64,000 bases of DNA from Apibacter adventoris. Lineage in GTDB: Bacteria > Bacteroidota > Bacteroidia > Flavobacteriales > Weeksellaceae. Made by a program: the position numbers and the translations under genes. A model generated the notes under the pieces. That model ran no database searches. It was given only the letters and a program-made list of their open reading frames with translations, and was not told the origin of the DNA. The stretch covers positions 248,001-312,000 of the forward strand of contig NZ_PSZM01000040.1 in the NCBI RefSeq assembly GCF_002964975.1, written 5' to 3'. Of the stretch, positions 1 to 9,548 are shown piece by piece (position 1 is the first letter of the stretch; every line of letters starts with the position of its first letter).

Positions 1-832
1 GCTGTTGTTCTTCGTCTTTTTTAATTAACTCCGGTTTTCCATTAATAAAAAGATTATCATTTATTAATTGTATTTTATCACCCGGTAAGCCTACACATCG
101 TTTTACGTAAGGATCTTTTCGATCTATAGCTGTGTGAAGAGAGTCTGTAGGATAATTAAATACAACAATATCATAGCGTTTTACCTCTGTCCATCCCGGT
201 ATTCTCATATATGGTAATCGAATTTGATCTACGTACGAATTTATTTGTTTTTGAGGTTGTTGGTTGTCTCCTAAAGGAATTTTATTTTGTAAAAAAGGTA
301 ACGCTACCGGTGTCATAGGAATACGAATTCCATAATTCATTTTACTAACAAATAGAAAATCTCCTACCAATAAAGTTCTCTCCATAGATGCGGTAGGAAT
401 AGTAAAAGGTTGTAAAATAAAAGAATGAATAATTGTGGCAAATATTACAGCGAATAAAATAGCTGATATAAAAGTTTCTTTTCTTTCTTGTTTTCCTGTA
501 TACTGTGTTTGAGGGGAATAGTTTAGGTATGCTAAAAATATAAATGAAAGAAATATGACTAATAGTGCATCTATCAAAGATCTATGATTAAAATGACGAA
601 TAAAATCTACTAATATTATTATTCCCATTATCGGACCAACGATAGGAATAAATATAATAAGTATCCACCACCAAGGTCTGTGGATTATTTTTAATGTAAT
701 TAAGATATTATATAAAGGAATTAAAGATTCCCAAGGTTTTCTTCCTGCTTTTCTAAATAATTTCCAAGTGGTAATAAAATATAATATATTTGAAACTATT
801 GCAAACAGTAAATAATATTGTAATATATGCAT
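1..832 (-). CDS. lepB: Signal peptidase I, C-terminus cut by window edge
   Basis: Type I signal peptidase (family S26) that cleaves signal peptides from exported proteins at the outer face of the inner membrane. The reading frame starts at ATG 832 and runs off the left edge after 277 codons. I see hydrophobic stretches near residues 5-25, 55-78, 85-103 and 122-140. The serine box PTASMERTLLVGD puts the nucleophile at about Ser149, and the lysine box YVKRCVGLPGD puts the general base at about Lys244. The long N-terminal membrane region before the catalytic domain is common in Bacteroidota LepB. It is the last visible gene of the parA-parB-DUF5683-dapB-lepB run. The family call is firm; only the C-terminal end is missing. 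Confidence 0.95.
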   Translation of the reverse strand, partial: MHILQYYLLFAIVSNILYFITTWKLFRKAGRKPWESLIPLYNILITLKIIHRPWWWILIIFIPIVGPIMGIIILVDFIRHFNHRSLIDALLVIFLSFIFLAYLNYSPQTQYTGKQERKETFISAILFAVIFATIIHSFILQPFTIPTASMERTLLVGDFLFVSKMNYGIRIPMTPVALPFLQNKIPLGDNQQPQKQINSYVDQIRLPYMRIPGWTEVKRYDIVVFNYPTDSLHTAIDRKDPYVKRCVGLPGDKIQLINDNLFINGKPELIKKDEEQQ

Positions 833-892
833 TTGAAGTTCTTTCTTTAATTATTTTAATAGGTAGTAATAATATCTTGATTGTTACATAAT

Positions 893-1597
893 TTATTTAA
901 AACCTAATACATCTTTCATCGTGAACACCCCTTTTTTACCAATTAACCACTGCGCAGCTATTAATGCACCAGAGGCAAATCCTTTACGAGAATGTGCTAT
1001 ATGTTTTATTTCTATTTTATCTACTTCCGAGTCATAAGAAACTTTATGGGTTCCGGGAACATTGGGAACTCGTTTTGCTTCTATTCCTAACTTGTTATTT
1101 TCTGTTTTATATGATAATTTCCAACCATCAAATTTATAAATAGGAATTATTTCTTCTGCTAAAGTAATTGCCGTACCACTAGGAGCATCTTTTTTTTCAG
1201 TATGATGTATTTCTTCCATATGGATTAAATATTCAGGATATTTTTGCATAATTTCAGCAACTCTTTTATTTATTTCAAAAAATAAGTTTACCCCTAAACT
1301 ATAATTTGAAGCATAAATAAAAGCACCATTTTCTTTTTTACATAATTTTTTTATGTCTTCTAACTTATCTAGCCAGGCTGTGGTACCACAAACCACAGGA
1401 ATGCCAATTTCAATACATGCTTTAACATTTTCATATGCTGAATTTGGGGTTGAAAATTCAATGGCAACTTCTGCATCTTTAATATTTTCTTTGGTGGGCT
1501 TTTCTTCTAATTTAGCTACAATATTATGTCCTTGAGAGATAGCTATTCCTTCAATCTCCTTCCCCATTTTCCCATAACCTACTAATGCTATTTTCAT
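893..1597 (-). CDS. dapB: 4-hydroxy-tetrahydrodipicolinate reductase
   Basis: DapB reduces 4-hydroxy-tetrahydrodipicolinate with NAD(P)H in the diaminopimelate/lysine pathway, in the cytoplasm. The 234-residue protein has the Rossmann nucleotide loop GYGKMG (residues 7-12), the CGTTAW segment, and the substrate and catalytic motif HHTEKKDAPSGTA near the middle. The length is slightly short compared with E. coli DapB, as is usual in Flavobacteriia. It lies between the DUF5683 gene and lepB in a same-strand run and is probably cotranscribed with them. dapA, which makes its substrate, is also in this window at the far right end. ATG start; no Shine-Dalgarno sequence is seen. Confidence 0.96.
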   Translation of the reverse strand: MKIALVGYGKMGKEIEGIAISQGHNIVAKLEEKPTKENIKDAEVAIEFSTPNSAYENVKACIEIGIPVVCGTTAWLDKLEDIKKLCKKENGAFIYASNYSLGVNLFFEINKRVAEIMQKYPEYLIHMEEIHHTEKKDAPSGTAITLAEEIIPIYKFDGWKLSYKTENNKLGIEAKRVPNVPGTHKVSYDSEVDKIEIKHIAHSRKGFASGALIAAQWLIGKKGVFTMKDVLGFK

Positions 1598-1621
1598 GAT
1601 AGATATTTTTATTTTTTTATT

Positions 1622-2221
1622 TTAAAATGTTAAACTGAATGAGAGACCTAATTTTTGATTGGATACTACAGAATTAAGGTCTTCTATAATAACAGGTTTA
1701 ACAGCTAAGTCTTTATCCTTGTCAAATATAGATAAATGTGCATCTACTGTAGCATCGACAATGTTTAAAAGATAAGCTAGTGCGGTCAGCACAATAGCAT
1801 AGTCTCTATTACGCCTTTCAGAATCTTCGGCATTTGCTAAAACTTTAGGGGTCATACCTGAAATTCCTGAAAATTCATGAGGTTGTCCACTTAATTCTGC
1901 TAAATAAGCCTTATGATAACGATTATATCTATTATCATAATATTTTATAAATCCAATACCTGTACCTATGACAGCTAAAACAATAGGGGCTTTTATGTAT
2001 TTTCTGTTGTATAATTGACCCAGACCGGGTAATATAGCAGAGTAAAGCGATGCTTTTAATGGACTTCGTAAATAGTTTTTTGAAATAGTATCAATTTTCC
2101 TGTTATTAACCATAACCAATTCATTATAAGCACTTAATGTACTATCTGTTTTACTGTTTTGGGCAGAAAGAGAATAATTGATAAAGATTGTGAAGATAAT
2201 GAGTACTAATTTTTTTATCAT
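1622..2221 (-). CDS. DUF5683 family membrane-associated protein
   Basis: A 199-residue protein with an N-terminal signal sequence (hydrophobic residues 4-20 ending near SLSAQ). It matches the DUF5683 pattern: a motif around [24 protein letters not shown] followed by a hydrophobic helix, then a second hydrophobic stretch near residues 140-155. No biochemical role is established that I know of. The gene overlaps the parB stop by four bases (ATGA), so translation is probably coupled to parB. Its position between parB and dapB is a recurring flavobacterial arrangement, which supports the family call. Function is unknown. Confidence 0.85.
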   Translation of the reverse strand: MIKKLVLIIFTIFINYSLSAQNSKTDSTLSAYNELVMVNNRKIDTISKNYLRSPLKASLYSAILPGLGQLYNRKYIKAPIVLAVIGTGIGFIKYYDNRYNRYHKAYLAELSGQPHEFSGISGMTPKVLANAEDSERRNRDYAIVLTALAYLLNIVDATVDAHLSIFDKDKDLAVKPVIIEDLNSVVSNQKLGLSFSLTF

Positions 2222-3102
2222 TCTAATAATTTCTGAATTCTTTCAAACTCTTCCGAGGATTCAAAATTAAGAATTATTTTTCCTTTTCCCTTACCATTTG
2301 TTTTAATTTCTACTGCTGTTTCAAAATAATCTTCAAAACTTTTTAATCCTTTTTTTATATAGTTAGGAAGTTCTCTTTCTTTTTTTTCCTTTTTTTCTTT
2401 TGGATTTTTAATAGTACGAATAATTTCTTCTGTTTGTCTTACAGATAATTTTTCTTTTATAATTTTTTCGTAAATAGCTAATTGTTGTTGGGAATCTTCT
2501 AAAGAAATAAGTGCTCTCCCGTGCCCCATAGTAATTATATTATCTCGAATACCGGTTTGAATAATGGGAGATAGTTTTAATAATCGTAGATAGTTAGTAA
2601 TAGTACTACGGTCTTTTCCTACTCTATTACTTAAATTTTCTTGAGTTATATGAATTTCTTCAATTAATTTTTCAAAAGATAAAGCAATCTCAATAGGGTC
2701 TAAATCTCTTCTTTGAATATTTTCAACCAGAGCCATTTCCAATAATTCCTGATCATTAGCTAACCGTACAAAAGCAGGCAATTTTTTTAATCCTGCAAGT
2801 TTTGAAGCTCTAAATCTTCTTTCTCCAGAAATGAGGTCATATTTTTCACCGTTTTTTCTTACAGTTATGGGTTGTATTAACCCTAACTGCTTAATTGAAA
2901 CAGAAAGTTCTTCAAGAGCTTTTGAATCAAAATTTGTTCTGGGCTGATTGGGATTAGTAATAATATCATCTAAAGAGATTTCAATAATATTTCCTACCAA
3001 TTCTTCTGCTCCTTTTTCTTGGGCAGAATTAATATTTTTGGAACTTTCACTTAATATTGCTGAAAGTCCTCTTCCCATTGCACGTTTTTTATCTAAAGCC
3101 AT
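2218..3102 (-). CDS. parB: Chromosome partitioning protein ParB (Spo0J family)
   Basis: ParB binds parS sites and works with ParA to segregate newly replicated chromosome origins. The 294-residue protein has the ParB/Srx CTPase-type fold in its N-terminal half, with [10 protein letters not shown] and the [14 protein letters not shown] box. A helix-turn-helix region follows (around [19 protein letters not shown], then [10 protein letters not shown]), and then a lysine/glutamate-rich linker and a C-terminal dimerisation segment. It starts three bases after the parA stop and overlaps the next gene by four bases, so it is in an operon with both. I found no obvious parS palindrome in the window. 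Confidence 0.95.
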   Translation of the reverse strand: MALDKKRAMGRGLSAILSESSKNINSAQEKGAEELVGNIIEISLDDIITNPNQPRTNFDSKALEELSVSIKQLGLIQPITVRKNGEKYDLISGERRFRASKLAGLKKLPAFVRLANDQELLEMALVENIQRRDLDPIEIALSFEKLIEEIHITQENLSNRVGKDRSTITNYLRLLKLSPIIQTGIRDNIITMGHGRALISLEDSQQQLAIYEKIIKEKLSVRQTEEIIRTIKNPKEKKEKKERELPNYIKKGLKSFEDYFETAVEIKTNGKGKGKIILNFESSEEFERIQKLLE

Positions 3103-3105
3103 AAT

Positions 3106-3882
3106 TTATTTAACTGATACTTTATTCTTTTTTAATACTTCTTCCGCTAATAAAATATAATTTATTGCTCCTTTACTTTCTGCATCATATTTTAAAATAG
3201 ACTCTCCAAAGCTTGGAGCTTCACTTAACCTGATGTTTCTTTGTATCAAAGTATCAAAAACCATATCCGGAAAATGAGTCCGCACCTCTTCTACCACCTG
3301 GTTAGATAACCTTAATCTTGAATCATACATAGTAAGCAATAACCCTTCAATGGATAAATTAGGATTATGGAGTTTTTGTACACTTTGTATAGTATTAAGT
3401 AATTTACCTAAACCTTCAAGAGCAAAATATTCGCATTGGATAGGGATAATAACTGAATCGGCAGCTGTAAGTGCATTTAATGTAATTAAACCTAAAGAAG
3501 GAGCACAGTCTATAATAATAAAATCATACTCATCTTTAATTTCTGCCAATGCTTTTTTTAGCATTTGTTCTCTTTCATCTTTATCTACTAATTCAATTTC
3601 AGCAGCTACCAAATCAATATGTGCAGGAATAAGGCTTACGTTGGGGGACGTAGTAGGTTGAATGGTCTCTTTGGCTATTTTACTATGTTCTAAAACCTCA
3701 TAAGTACCGGCTTCAATATTTTCTATGTCAACCCCTAAACCAGAACTTGCATTGGCTTGAGGATCTGCATCAATTATTAATACCTTTTTCTCTAATACAC
3801 CAATGGCTGCAGCTAAGTTTACTGCTGTAGTAGTTTTTCCTACGCCCCCTTTTTGATTAGCAATTGCAATAATTTTTCCCAT
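3106..3882 (-). CDS. parA: Chromosome partitioning ATPase ParA (Soj)
   Basis: ParA is a deviant-Walker ATPase that binds DNA non-specifically and moves ParB-parS complexes. The 258-residue sequence opens with the typical GKIIAIANQKGGVGKTTTAVN; the Walker A lysines lie at residues 10 and 15. It also contains LIIDADPQANAS (Walker A') and FIIIDCAPSLGLITLNAL (Walker B). The length and motif order match chromosomal Soj proteins. It is the first gene of the parA-parB-DUF5683-dapB-lepB run on the minus strand and is divergent from the symporter gene across about 130 bases. Confidence 0.96.
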   Translation of the reverse strand: MGKIIAIANQKGGVGKTTTAVNLAAAIGVLEKKVLIIDADPQANASSGLGVDIENIEAGTYEVLEHSKIAKETIQPTTSPNVSLIPAHIDLVAAEIELVDKDEREQMLKKALAEIKDEYDFIIIDCAPSLGLITLNALTAADSVIIPIQCEYFALEGLGKLLNTIQSVQKLHNPNLSIEGLLLTMYDSRLRLSNQVVEEVRTHFPDMVFDTLIQRNIRLSEAPSFGESILKYDAESKGAINYILLAEEVLKKNKVSVK

Positions 3883-3987
3883 TAATACCTAAAATTTCAA
3901 GTTGTAAAAATACGATTTAAATATTTTATATGGATAAAAAATTATTAACAAAGGTAGATTAAGACATTTATAAGCTTCTATTTTTAT

Positions 3988-3995
3988 TACATTTG
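3988..3995 (+). promoter_or_regulatory. -7 element TACATTTG for the symporter gene
   Basis: TACATTTG matches the Bacteroidota -7 consensus TAnnTTTG. No clear TTG sits at the expected -33 spacing, so only half of the promoter is supported. The element contains the TTG triplet at 3993 that could be read as an alternative start codon, which argues for the downstream ATG at 4014 as the real start. Confidence 0.5.
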
Positions 3996-4013
3996 AACAA
4001 ATTTATTTTCTGT

Positions 4014-5573
4014 ATGAATATTACTGTTCTATTAAGTATTATTTTTATCTATTTTTTTATTCTTTTAGGAGTAGCATTTTACACATCTAAAAACTCTGAT
4101 AATCAATCTTTTTTTATAGGCAACAGAAAAAGTAAATGGTGGTTAGTTGCTTTTGGAATGATAGGCACAAGTCTAAGTGGTGTAACATTTATCTCTGTCC
4201 CGGGAACTGTTGGAGCTACAGGTGGTTCTTATCTTTTTGGAGGATTTGAATATTTTCAGTTTATAATTGGAAATTTTATTGGCTATTTTATTATAGCTTT
4301 TTTATTACTTCCTCTGTATTATAAAATGAATTTAACTTCTATTTATACCTATTTAAATAAAAGATTTAATACTGAAGCTCATAAAACAGGTTCTACATTT
4401 TTTATAATTTCCAGAGCAATCGGAGCCACAGCAAGATTATATCTTGTTATTAATGTATTGGATATATTTCTATTAAATAAGTTAGGTGTTCCTTTCTGGT
4501 TAACAACCCTAGTTATACTACTGATGATTTTGCTATATACTTTTGAAGGTGGAGTAAAAACTATAGTATTTACAGATACGTTGCAAACCTCATTTATGCT
4601 TATTAGTATGATAGCTTGCATCTTATTCATCATGAAAAATTTAAATTTAAATATAAGAGAATCCATTGACACTTTAAATATAAATGGGTATTTACATATC
4701 TTTAATTGTGACCCACACTCAAAAACTTTCTTTTTGAAACATATCTTGGGTGGAATGTTTATTACTATTGCTATGACCGGATTAGATCAAGAAATGATGC
4801 AAAAAAATATTTCGGTTAAAAATCTTAAAGATAGTAAAAAAAATATGCTGACTTTTGCGACAATTTTGATTTTGGTTAATTTGTTATTTTTATTTATGGG
4901 TGGACTTTTGTATTTATATGCAATAAACCTTGGTGCCGAATATCAATCTGTGTCTCATATGATAAACCACAGTCAAATAACACAAAATATATTTGGATTT
5001 AAAGATACTTCGGGAAAAATACAAAATATCATGGGAGATAATTTATTTCCTACTTTATCTTTAGCTGGTTATTTCCCACAGTATTTGGCTATTATTTTTA
5101 TTATAGGTTTGGTTTCAGCTTTATTTCCTTCTGCTGATGGGGCTCTTACTTCATTAACATCTTCTTTTTGTGTAGATATTTTAGGACTGCCTCAAAAAAA
5201 CAATTTAACTGAAAAACAAAAAAAGTCTTTAAGAGTTAAAATACATTTAACGTTTACTTTTATTTTTTTAGTTTTAATTTTAATTTTTAAAAAAATAAAT
5301 AATGATTCGATTGTTTATACCATAATGGATCTGGCTGGATTTACTTATGGACCTCTTTTGGGGCTATTTTCTTTTGGCATTTTTACCAAGAGAATTCTCC
5401 CTCAAAATGGTAAGATTTTTATAATTTGTATTATCGCTCCTATATTAAGTTATTTATTTAGAATTTTAGTTTTAAAATTAGGTTATGGTATAGGCTTAGA
5501 ATTGATTATAATTAACAGCGGAATTACATTTTTAGGATTATTATTAATATCAAAAAAATTTGATTTACAATAA
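4014..5573 (+). CDS. Sodium:solute symporter family protein
   Basis: Integral inner-membrane transporter of the SSS (SLC5-like) family, which couples uptake of a small solute to sodium. Starting at ATG 4014 the protein is 519 residues and contains about 13 hydrophobic helices. The early FFIGNRKSKWWLVAFGMIGTSLSG segment is typical of the family, as are the GGVKTIVFTDTLQ and LTGLDQEMMQKN-like segments. A frame extension to TTG 3993 exists, but that TTG lies inside the -7 promoter element, so I prefer 4014. The substrate cannot be read from sequence. It stands alone, divergent from parA and followed about 60 bases later by the YiiX-like gene. Confidence 0.88.
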   Translation: MNITVLLSIIFIYFFILLGVAFYTSKNSDNQSFFIGNRKSKWWLVAFGMIGTSLSGVTFISVPGTVGATGGSYLFGGFEYFQFIIGNFIGYFIIAFLLLPLYYKMNLTSIYTYLNKRFNTEAHKTGSTFFIISRAIGATARLYLVINVLDIFLLNKLGVPFWLTTLVILLMILLYTFEGGVKTIVFTDTLQTSFMLISMIACILFIMKNLNLNIRESIDTLNINGYLHIFNCDPHSKTFFLKHILGGMFITIAMTGLDQEMMQKNISVKNLKDSKKNMLTFATILILVNLLFLFMGGLLYLYAINLGAEYQSVSHMINHSQITQNIFGFKDTSGKIQNIMGDNLFPTLSLAGYFPQYLAIIFIIGLVSALFPSADGALTSLTSSFCVDILGLPQKNNLTEKQKKSLRVKIHLTFTFIFLVLILIFKKINNDSIVYTIMDLAGFTYGPLLGLFSFGIFTKRILPQNGKIFIICIIAPILSYLFRILVLKLGYGIGLELIIINSGITFLGLLLISKKFDLQ

Positions 5574-5632
5574 TTTATTTAATTTAACTTAAATAATTAC
5601 TTTAAATATATTAAAGATTAACATTTATTACT

Positions 5633-6280
5633 ATGTCAGTATTTTTTATTTTTTTTTTGTCTCTAATTAATCCATTATCAGTTTCTAAGGAAGACCCCAA
5701 AATAAAAAATGGAGATTTAATCTTTCAAGAATCCTGTTCAGGAGAATTTGGAAATGCTGTTAAAGAAGTTACTTATAGCGCAAAAGGTTATAATTTCACT
5801 CATGTAGGCATTGTTTGGATTAATCCCGATAATGATAGTATATATGTAATAGAAGCAACTCATCCGAAAGTATGTATTACTCCTTTGAAAAAATTTTTAA
5901 TTCCTGATGGCGGAAAATGTAAGCCTACATCAGTTTTAGGGAGAGTTAAAGAAAAATATCATCCATTAATATTACCTGCAATAGAAGAAGCAAAAAAGTT
6001 AGTGGGTTATGAATATGACGATGCCTTTGATATCTGTAATAATAAATATTATTGTTCAGAACTGATTTATAATATTTTTTTAAAAGCAAATCATAATACT
6101 CCTGTATTTGAATTAAATACTATGACATTTAAAAGAAAAGGGACAAATAAATATTCCCAAAATTGGATTGAACACTTTCGTAAATTAAACATTCCTATTC
6201 CTGAGGGAGAATTAGGGATAAATCCCGGAGCTATGTCTAAACAAAAAAATGTGATAGATATACTATACGAAATTCCTTAG
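5633..6280 (+). CDS. YiiX/YebB-like NlpC/P60-type papain-fold cysteine hydrolase
   Basis: A 215-residue exported protein of the permuted papain-fold group that includes E. coli YiiX. It has a hydrophobic leader (residues 2-16). The GDLIF motif is followed by the His of FTHVGIVW (about His57) and then, in permuted order, the Cys of KYYCSELIYNIF (about Cys141). These are the expected catalytic pair. Family members hydrolyse amide or ester bonds, and many act at the cell envelope; the substrate here is unknown. It stands alone on the plus strand, between the symporter and a small secreted protein. Confidence 0.8.
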   Translation: MSVFFIFFLSLINPLSVSKEDPKIKNGDLIFQESCSGEFGNAVKEVTYSAKGYNFTHVGIVWINPDNDSIYVIEATHPKVCITPLKKFLIPDGGKCKPTSVLGRVKEKYHPLILPAIEEAKKLVGYEYDDAFDICNNKYYCSELIYNIFLKANHNTPVFELNTMTFKRKGTNKYSQNWIEHFRKLNIPIPEGELGINPGAMSKQKNVIDILYEIP

Positions 6281-6352
6281 TTTTAAAATTTTTTTTTTTT
6301 ATTTTTTAAACTTTTTTATAATTACTCTGTCAAATAATAAAAGAGAGAAAAT

Positions 6353-6754
6353 ATGAAAAAAGTATTAATTATAAGCGTATTAGTTTTATGTTCCGGTTCA
6401 GCTTTTTCACAAGATAAAAATAAAGATTCTTTACTTTCAAACTCATCAAAAAATGAATTATTTAAAGAAAATAAAGAAAAGACAAAATGTATGAAAGACA
6501 AGATGGTCAAAGAACTTAATCTGAATGAAAACCAAATTAAACAAATTAATGCTATTGATGATAAATATAAAGCTCAAGAAGAATCTTTACGAAAACAAGC
6601 TGAGGCGATTAAAGAGCAAAAACATCAATTAAAGGAAAAGAAAAGAGCCGAAGTGGAAAAGGTTTTAAACGATGATCAAAAACAAAAGCTAGAAGAAATG
6701 AAAAATCAGTTTCATGATAAAAAGAAAAACGATTTTTATAAAAAGAAAAAATAG
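6353..6754 (+). CDS. Small secreted, highly charged helical protein (Spy/LTXXQ-like?)
   Basis: A 133-residue protein with a clear signal peptide ending near GSAFSQ. The rest is almost entirely charged and predicted to be helical, very rich in Lys, Glu and Gln. The segment LNENQIKQINAIDDKYKAQ followed by LNDDQKQKLEEM resembles the paired LTxxQ-type helices of Spy/CpxP periplasmic chaperones, with LN replacing LT. It is probably a small periplasmic protein. The resemblance rests on short motifs only. A strong hairpin terminator follows directly. Confidence 0.6.
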   Translation: MKKVLIISVLVLCSGSAFSQDKNKDSLLSNSSKNELFKENKEKTKCMKDKMVKELNLNENQIKQINAIDDKYKAQEESLRKQAEAIKEQKHQLKEKKRAEVEKVLNDDQKQKLEEMKNQFHDKKKNDFYKKKK

Positions 6755-6773
6755 TTTGTTTTTTTCTCTTTAA

Positions 6774-6815
6774 TTTAAAAAAGGATCTTTCAATTTTGAA
6801 AGATCCTTTTTTAAA
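6774..6815. terminator. Bidirectional intrinsic terminator
   Basis: Perfect inverted repeat with 20-base arms (6774-6793 and 6796-6815), flanked by A and T runs on both sides. It sits between two converging genes (the small secreted protein ending at 6754 and the ABC exporter ending at 6833), so it can terminate both. Confidence 0.9.
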
Positions 6816-6832
6816 TTAAAGATATATATACT

Positions 6833-8674
6833 TTAAGCAAATTTTTGCATATCAATTAATTTTTTGTACATCCCATTTTTTTCAATCAATTCTGTATGGT
6901 TACCTTGTTCTATAACTTTACCCTTATCCATTACAATAATCATATCTGCATTAACAATTGTCGATAATCTGTGTGCAATTACTAAAGAAGTCCGGTTAGA
7001 CATTAAGTTATCTAAAGCTTCTTGTACTAATCTTTCACTTTGAGTGTCCAGAGCTGAAGTAGCTTCATCTAAAATCATTACAGGAGGATTTTTTAAAATA
7101 GCCCTTGCAATAGCAATTCTCTGTTTTTGCCCTCCGGAAAGTTTTCCTCCTCCTTCTCCAATAATTGTATTAAAACCTTCAGGAAGCTGTTCTATAAACT
7201 CTAATGCGTTTGCTACTTTTGCAGCGTTTACAATTTCATCCATTGAAGCATTAGGATTACTTAATTTTATATTATTAGCTACCGTGTCATTGAATAAAAT
7301 AGATTCCTGCGTGACCATTCCTAATAATTTTCTATAGCTTTTAATATTTAAGTCTCTAAGGTCATGTCCATCCACTAAAATTTCTCCTCCATCAATATCA
7401 TAAAAACGTGCAAGCAAATTAGCTAGAGTAGTCTTCCCACTACCGCTTTGACCTACAATAGCTATAGTTTTGCCTTTAGGTATATTAATAGTTACATTTT
7501 GTAATATGGGATGTCCTTCTTCATACTGAAAATCTATATTTTTAAATTGAAAACCAATTTCCAATTCATTTAAAACTAGAGCATTTTCTGATTCATAAAT
7601 TTGAATATTACTTTCTAAGGTTTCTATAATTCTATCTGTAGAAGCTGTTCCTTTATGCAAATTGGTTAATGATGTAGATAACGTTTTAGCAGGTTCAAGT
7701 AATTGAAAAAACAAAGCTATGTAAATTAAAAAAGATGAAAGATCTAAACCTTTTCCATCTAAAATGAGTGAACCTCCATACCAAGTAATAAAAATCATGG
7801 CCACTGAGCCCAAAAATTCAGAAGAAGGCGAGGCTAACTCATATTTTTTCATCATATTAATAGATAATTTCCGTAAATATAAAACACTGGTAATAAACCT
7901 GTTTTTCATGGTTTCTTCTGCATTAAATATTTTAATTACTTTTGCTCCGTTTAAAGTTTCATCAATTATAGATAATACGTTTCCAGACTCAATAAGTCCT
8001 CTGCGTGCATCTTTCTTAAGACTTTTTCCTATAGAAGATATAATCCAAGCCATAAAAGGGAGAACTATCAATGCTATTAAAGTTAAAGATGGACTTATTA
8101 AAAGTAAAGATACCAATGTAAAAATAATTGAGAATGGAGTACGCCAAAGTTCTAAAATAGCGTTTAATAAATTCCCTTCTACTTCACCTACATCTCCGGA
8201 TAATCTTATCATAATATCTCCTTTTTTTCTTTCTGTAAAATAAGATACAGGGAGAGAGATGATTTTATTATACATAGCCAAACGAAGGTCTTTAGAAACT
8301 CCACTTCTCAATAATACTATAAAATACTGGGCTAAATACCTAAAAATATTTCGTAATAGAAAAAGAATAATAACAGTGAAGCATAGATAAGCTAAGAATT
8401 TTTTAGCACCTATATCTATTATATTTTCTTGTAAAAAAAGATAAAATTTATATTTTATTTCTGAAAAAAAACCCTCTGAAGCTTTTTCTTGTACATGTTT
8501 TAGGGTTTCTTGTTGTTTTACACTTCCTCCTAACAGCATATCTAAAATAGGCATGATAGATAACACCGAAACAATAGAAAATAAGGAATATAAAACATTG
8601 AAAAAAATTCCTAAGAAAAATTCTTTTTTATAAGGATAAGCGAATTGTTTAAGTACCTTTTTTAATGAATTCAT
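6833..8674 (-). CDS. MsbA-like ABC exporter (fused permease and ATPase)
   Basis: A 613-residue half-transporter. About six membrane helices occupy residues 1-330, followed by an ABC ATPase domain. The ATPase has Walker A GQSGSGKTTLANLL, signature LSGGQKQRIAIARAIL, Walker B PVMILDEATSALD and the H-loop VIAHRLST. Such proteins form homodimers in the inner membrane; the MsbA subgroup flips lipid A or phospholipid. The call to MsbA is by overall resemblance, and a peptide or drug exporter is possible. The gene stands alone with a candidate -7 element (TATCTTTG on the minus strand, 8693-8700) about 18 bases upstream of the start. It ends at a bidirectional terminator. Confidence 0.88.
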   Translation of the reverse strand: MNSLKKVLKQFAYPYKKEFFLGIFFNVLYSLFSIVSVLSIMPILDMLLGGSVKQQETLKHVQEKASEGFFSEIKYKFYLFLQENIIDIGAKKFLAYLCFTVIILFLLRNIFRYLAQYFIVLLRSGVSKDLRLAMYNKIISLPVSYFTERKKGDIMIRLSGDVGEVEGNLLNAILELWRTPFSIIFTLVSLLLISPSLTLIALIVLPFMAWIISSIGKSLKKDARRGLIESGNVLSIIDETLNGAKVIKIFNAEETMKNRFITSVLYLRKLSINMMKKYELASPSSEFLGSVAMIFITWYGGSLILDGKGLDLSSFLIYIALFFQLLEPAKTLSTSLTNLHKGTASTDRIIETLESNIQIYESENALVLNELEIGFQFKNIDFQYEEGHPILQNVTINIPKGKTIAIVGQSGSGKTTLANLLARFYDIDGGEILVDGHDLRDLNIKSYRKLLGMVTQESILFNDTVANNIKLSNPNASMDEIVNAAKVANALEFIEQLPEGFNTIIGEGGGKLSGGQKQRIAIARAILKNPPVMILDEATSALDTQSERLVQEALDNLMSNRTSLVIAHRLSTIVNADMIIVMDKGKVIEQGNHTELIEKNGMYKKLIDMQKFA

Positions 8675-8806
8675 ACATATTTTATAAGGTTACAAAGATA
8701 ATACTTTTACCATTATTAATGAGTAAAGGAAGATAATGATAATTTGACAATTTATTTAAAATGGTAAAATTTGAGAGTTGGAACAATAATATTTTACATT
8801 CTAAAA

Positions 8807-9481
8807 TTAATTATTGTTAGCATCAAATCTGGGAATAGGTTGTAAATCTCCAAATTCATATGCCTGCATGAGAATATTTTCTACGTAAGAATCATCTCTT
8901 ATATTATAAGGATCATAAGGTTCTTTTAAATCTATATCAAAAGCTTTGGCTTTAGTATTCCACCAAAAAGCAGACCAGCCGCTTCTTAATTCTTTTATAA
9001 TATCAAATACGGTTTTCCCTGTAGCTCTATACATTAACTTCGAAAAAATCTTTCCTTCTGTTTTAGTAAGTGCTTTTAGTTTTTTTTCGTATTCGGCAGA
9101 AAGTTGTTTTTGCCTGTTTTGAATATACTTTTTAAAGCGACTATTGTTTTTATTTATTTCTAATGAATCATGAATGTTATTATATTGCTTTACAGCAATT
9201 AATAAATAGGGATATAATCTATAAACTTTAGTTTTCAGCCAAAAGTATTGATACTTATCTAAATCATTATTAAATTTAGGAAGACCATATATATTTACAT
9301 GTTTCAGGTCAACAATAATACTATCTTCATCATTTATAACAAAATCTGCTTCATTTCTAATAATAGAATCAGAATTAAAAAATGTATTTTTCATGTTTTT
9401 ATTATCATTCTCAGGTTCTTGAGCGCTATAATAATAAAATATAAAAAATGACAGCAATATATAGATTTTCTTAGTTTTCAT
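8807..9481 (-). CDS. DUF4294 domain-containing exported protein
   Basis: A 224-residue protein with a signal sequence (hydrophobic residues 7-20 ending near YYSAQ). It carries the DUF4294 core: KVYRLYPYLLIAVKQYN, then AEYEKKLKALTKTEGKIFSKLMYRATG, then ELRSGWSAFWWNTKA and a DPYNIRDD segment. This family is conserved in Bacteroidota and its function is not known to me. It is divergent from the M42 peptidase gene across 67 bases that must hold both promoters. Confidence 0.85.
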   Translation of the reverse strand: MKTKKIYILLSFFIFYYYSAQEPENDNKNMKNTFFNSDSIIRNEADFVINDEDSIIVDLKHVNIYGLPKFNNDLDKYQYFWLKTKVYRLYPYLLIAVKQYNNIHDSLEINKNNSRFKKYIQNRQKQLSAEYEKKLKALTKTEGKIFSKLMYRATGKTVFDIIKELRSGWSAFWWNTKAKAFDIDLKEPYDPYNIRDDSYVENILMQAYEFGDLQPIPRFDANNN

Positions 9482-9548
9482 TTATCTTAAAATATCAAAA
9501 ACTATTCCTAAAATTTTTATATTTGTATAAATTATTGCAATTTTTAAA

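Noticed and set aside
1..3992. parS site expected near parAB
   Set aside because: I searched by eye for a CACGTG-centred palindrome and saw none in this window; nothing to report.
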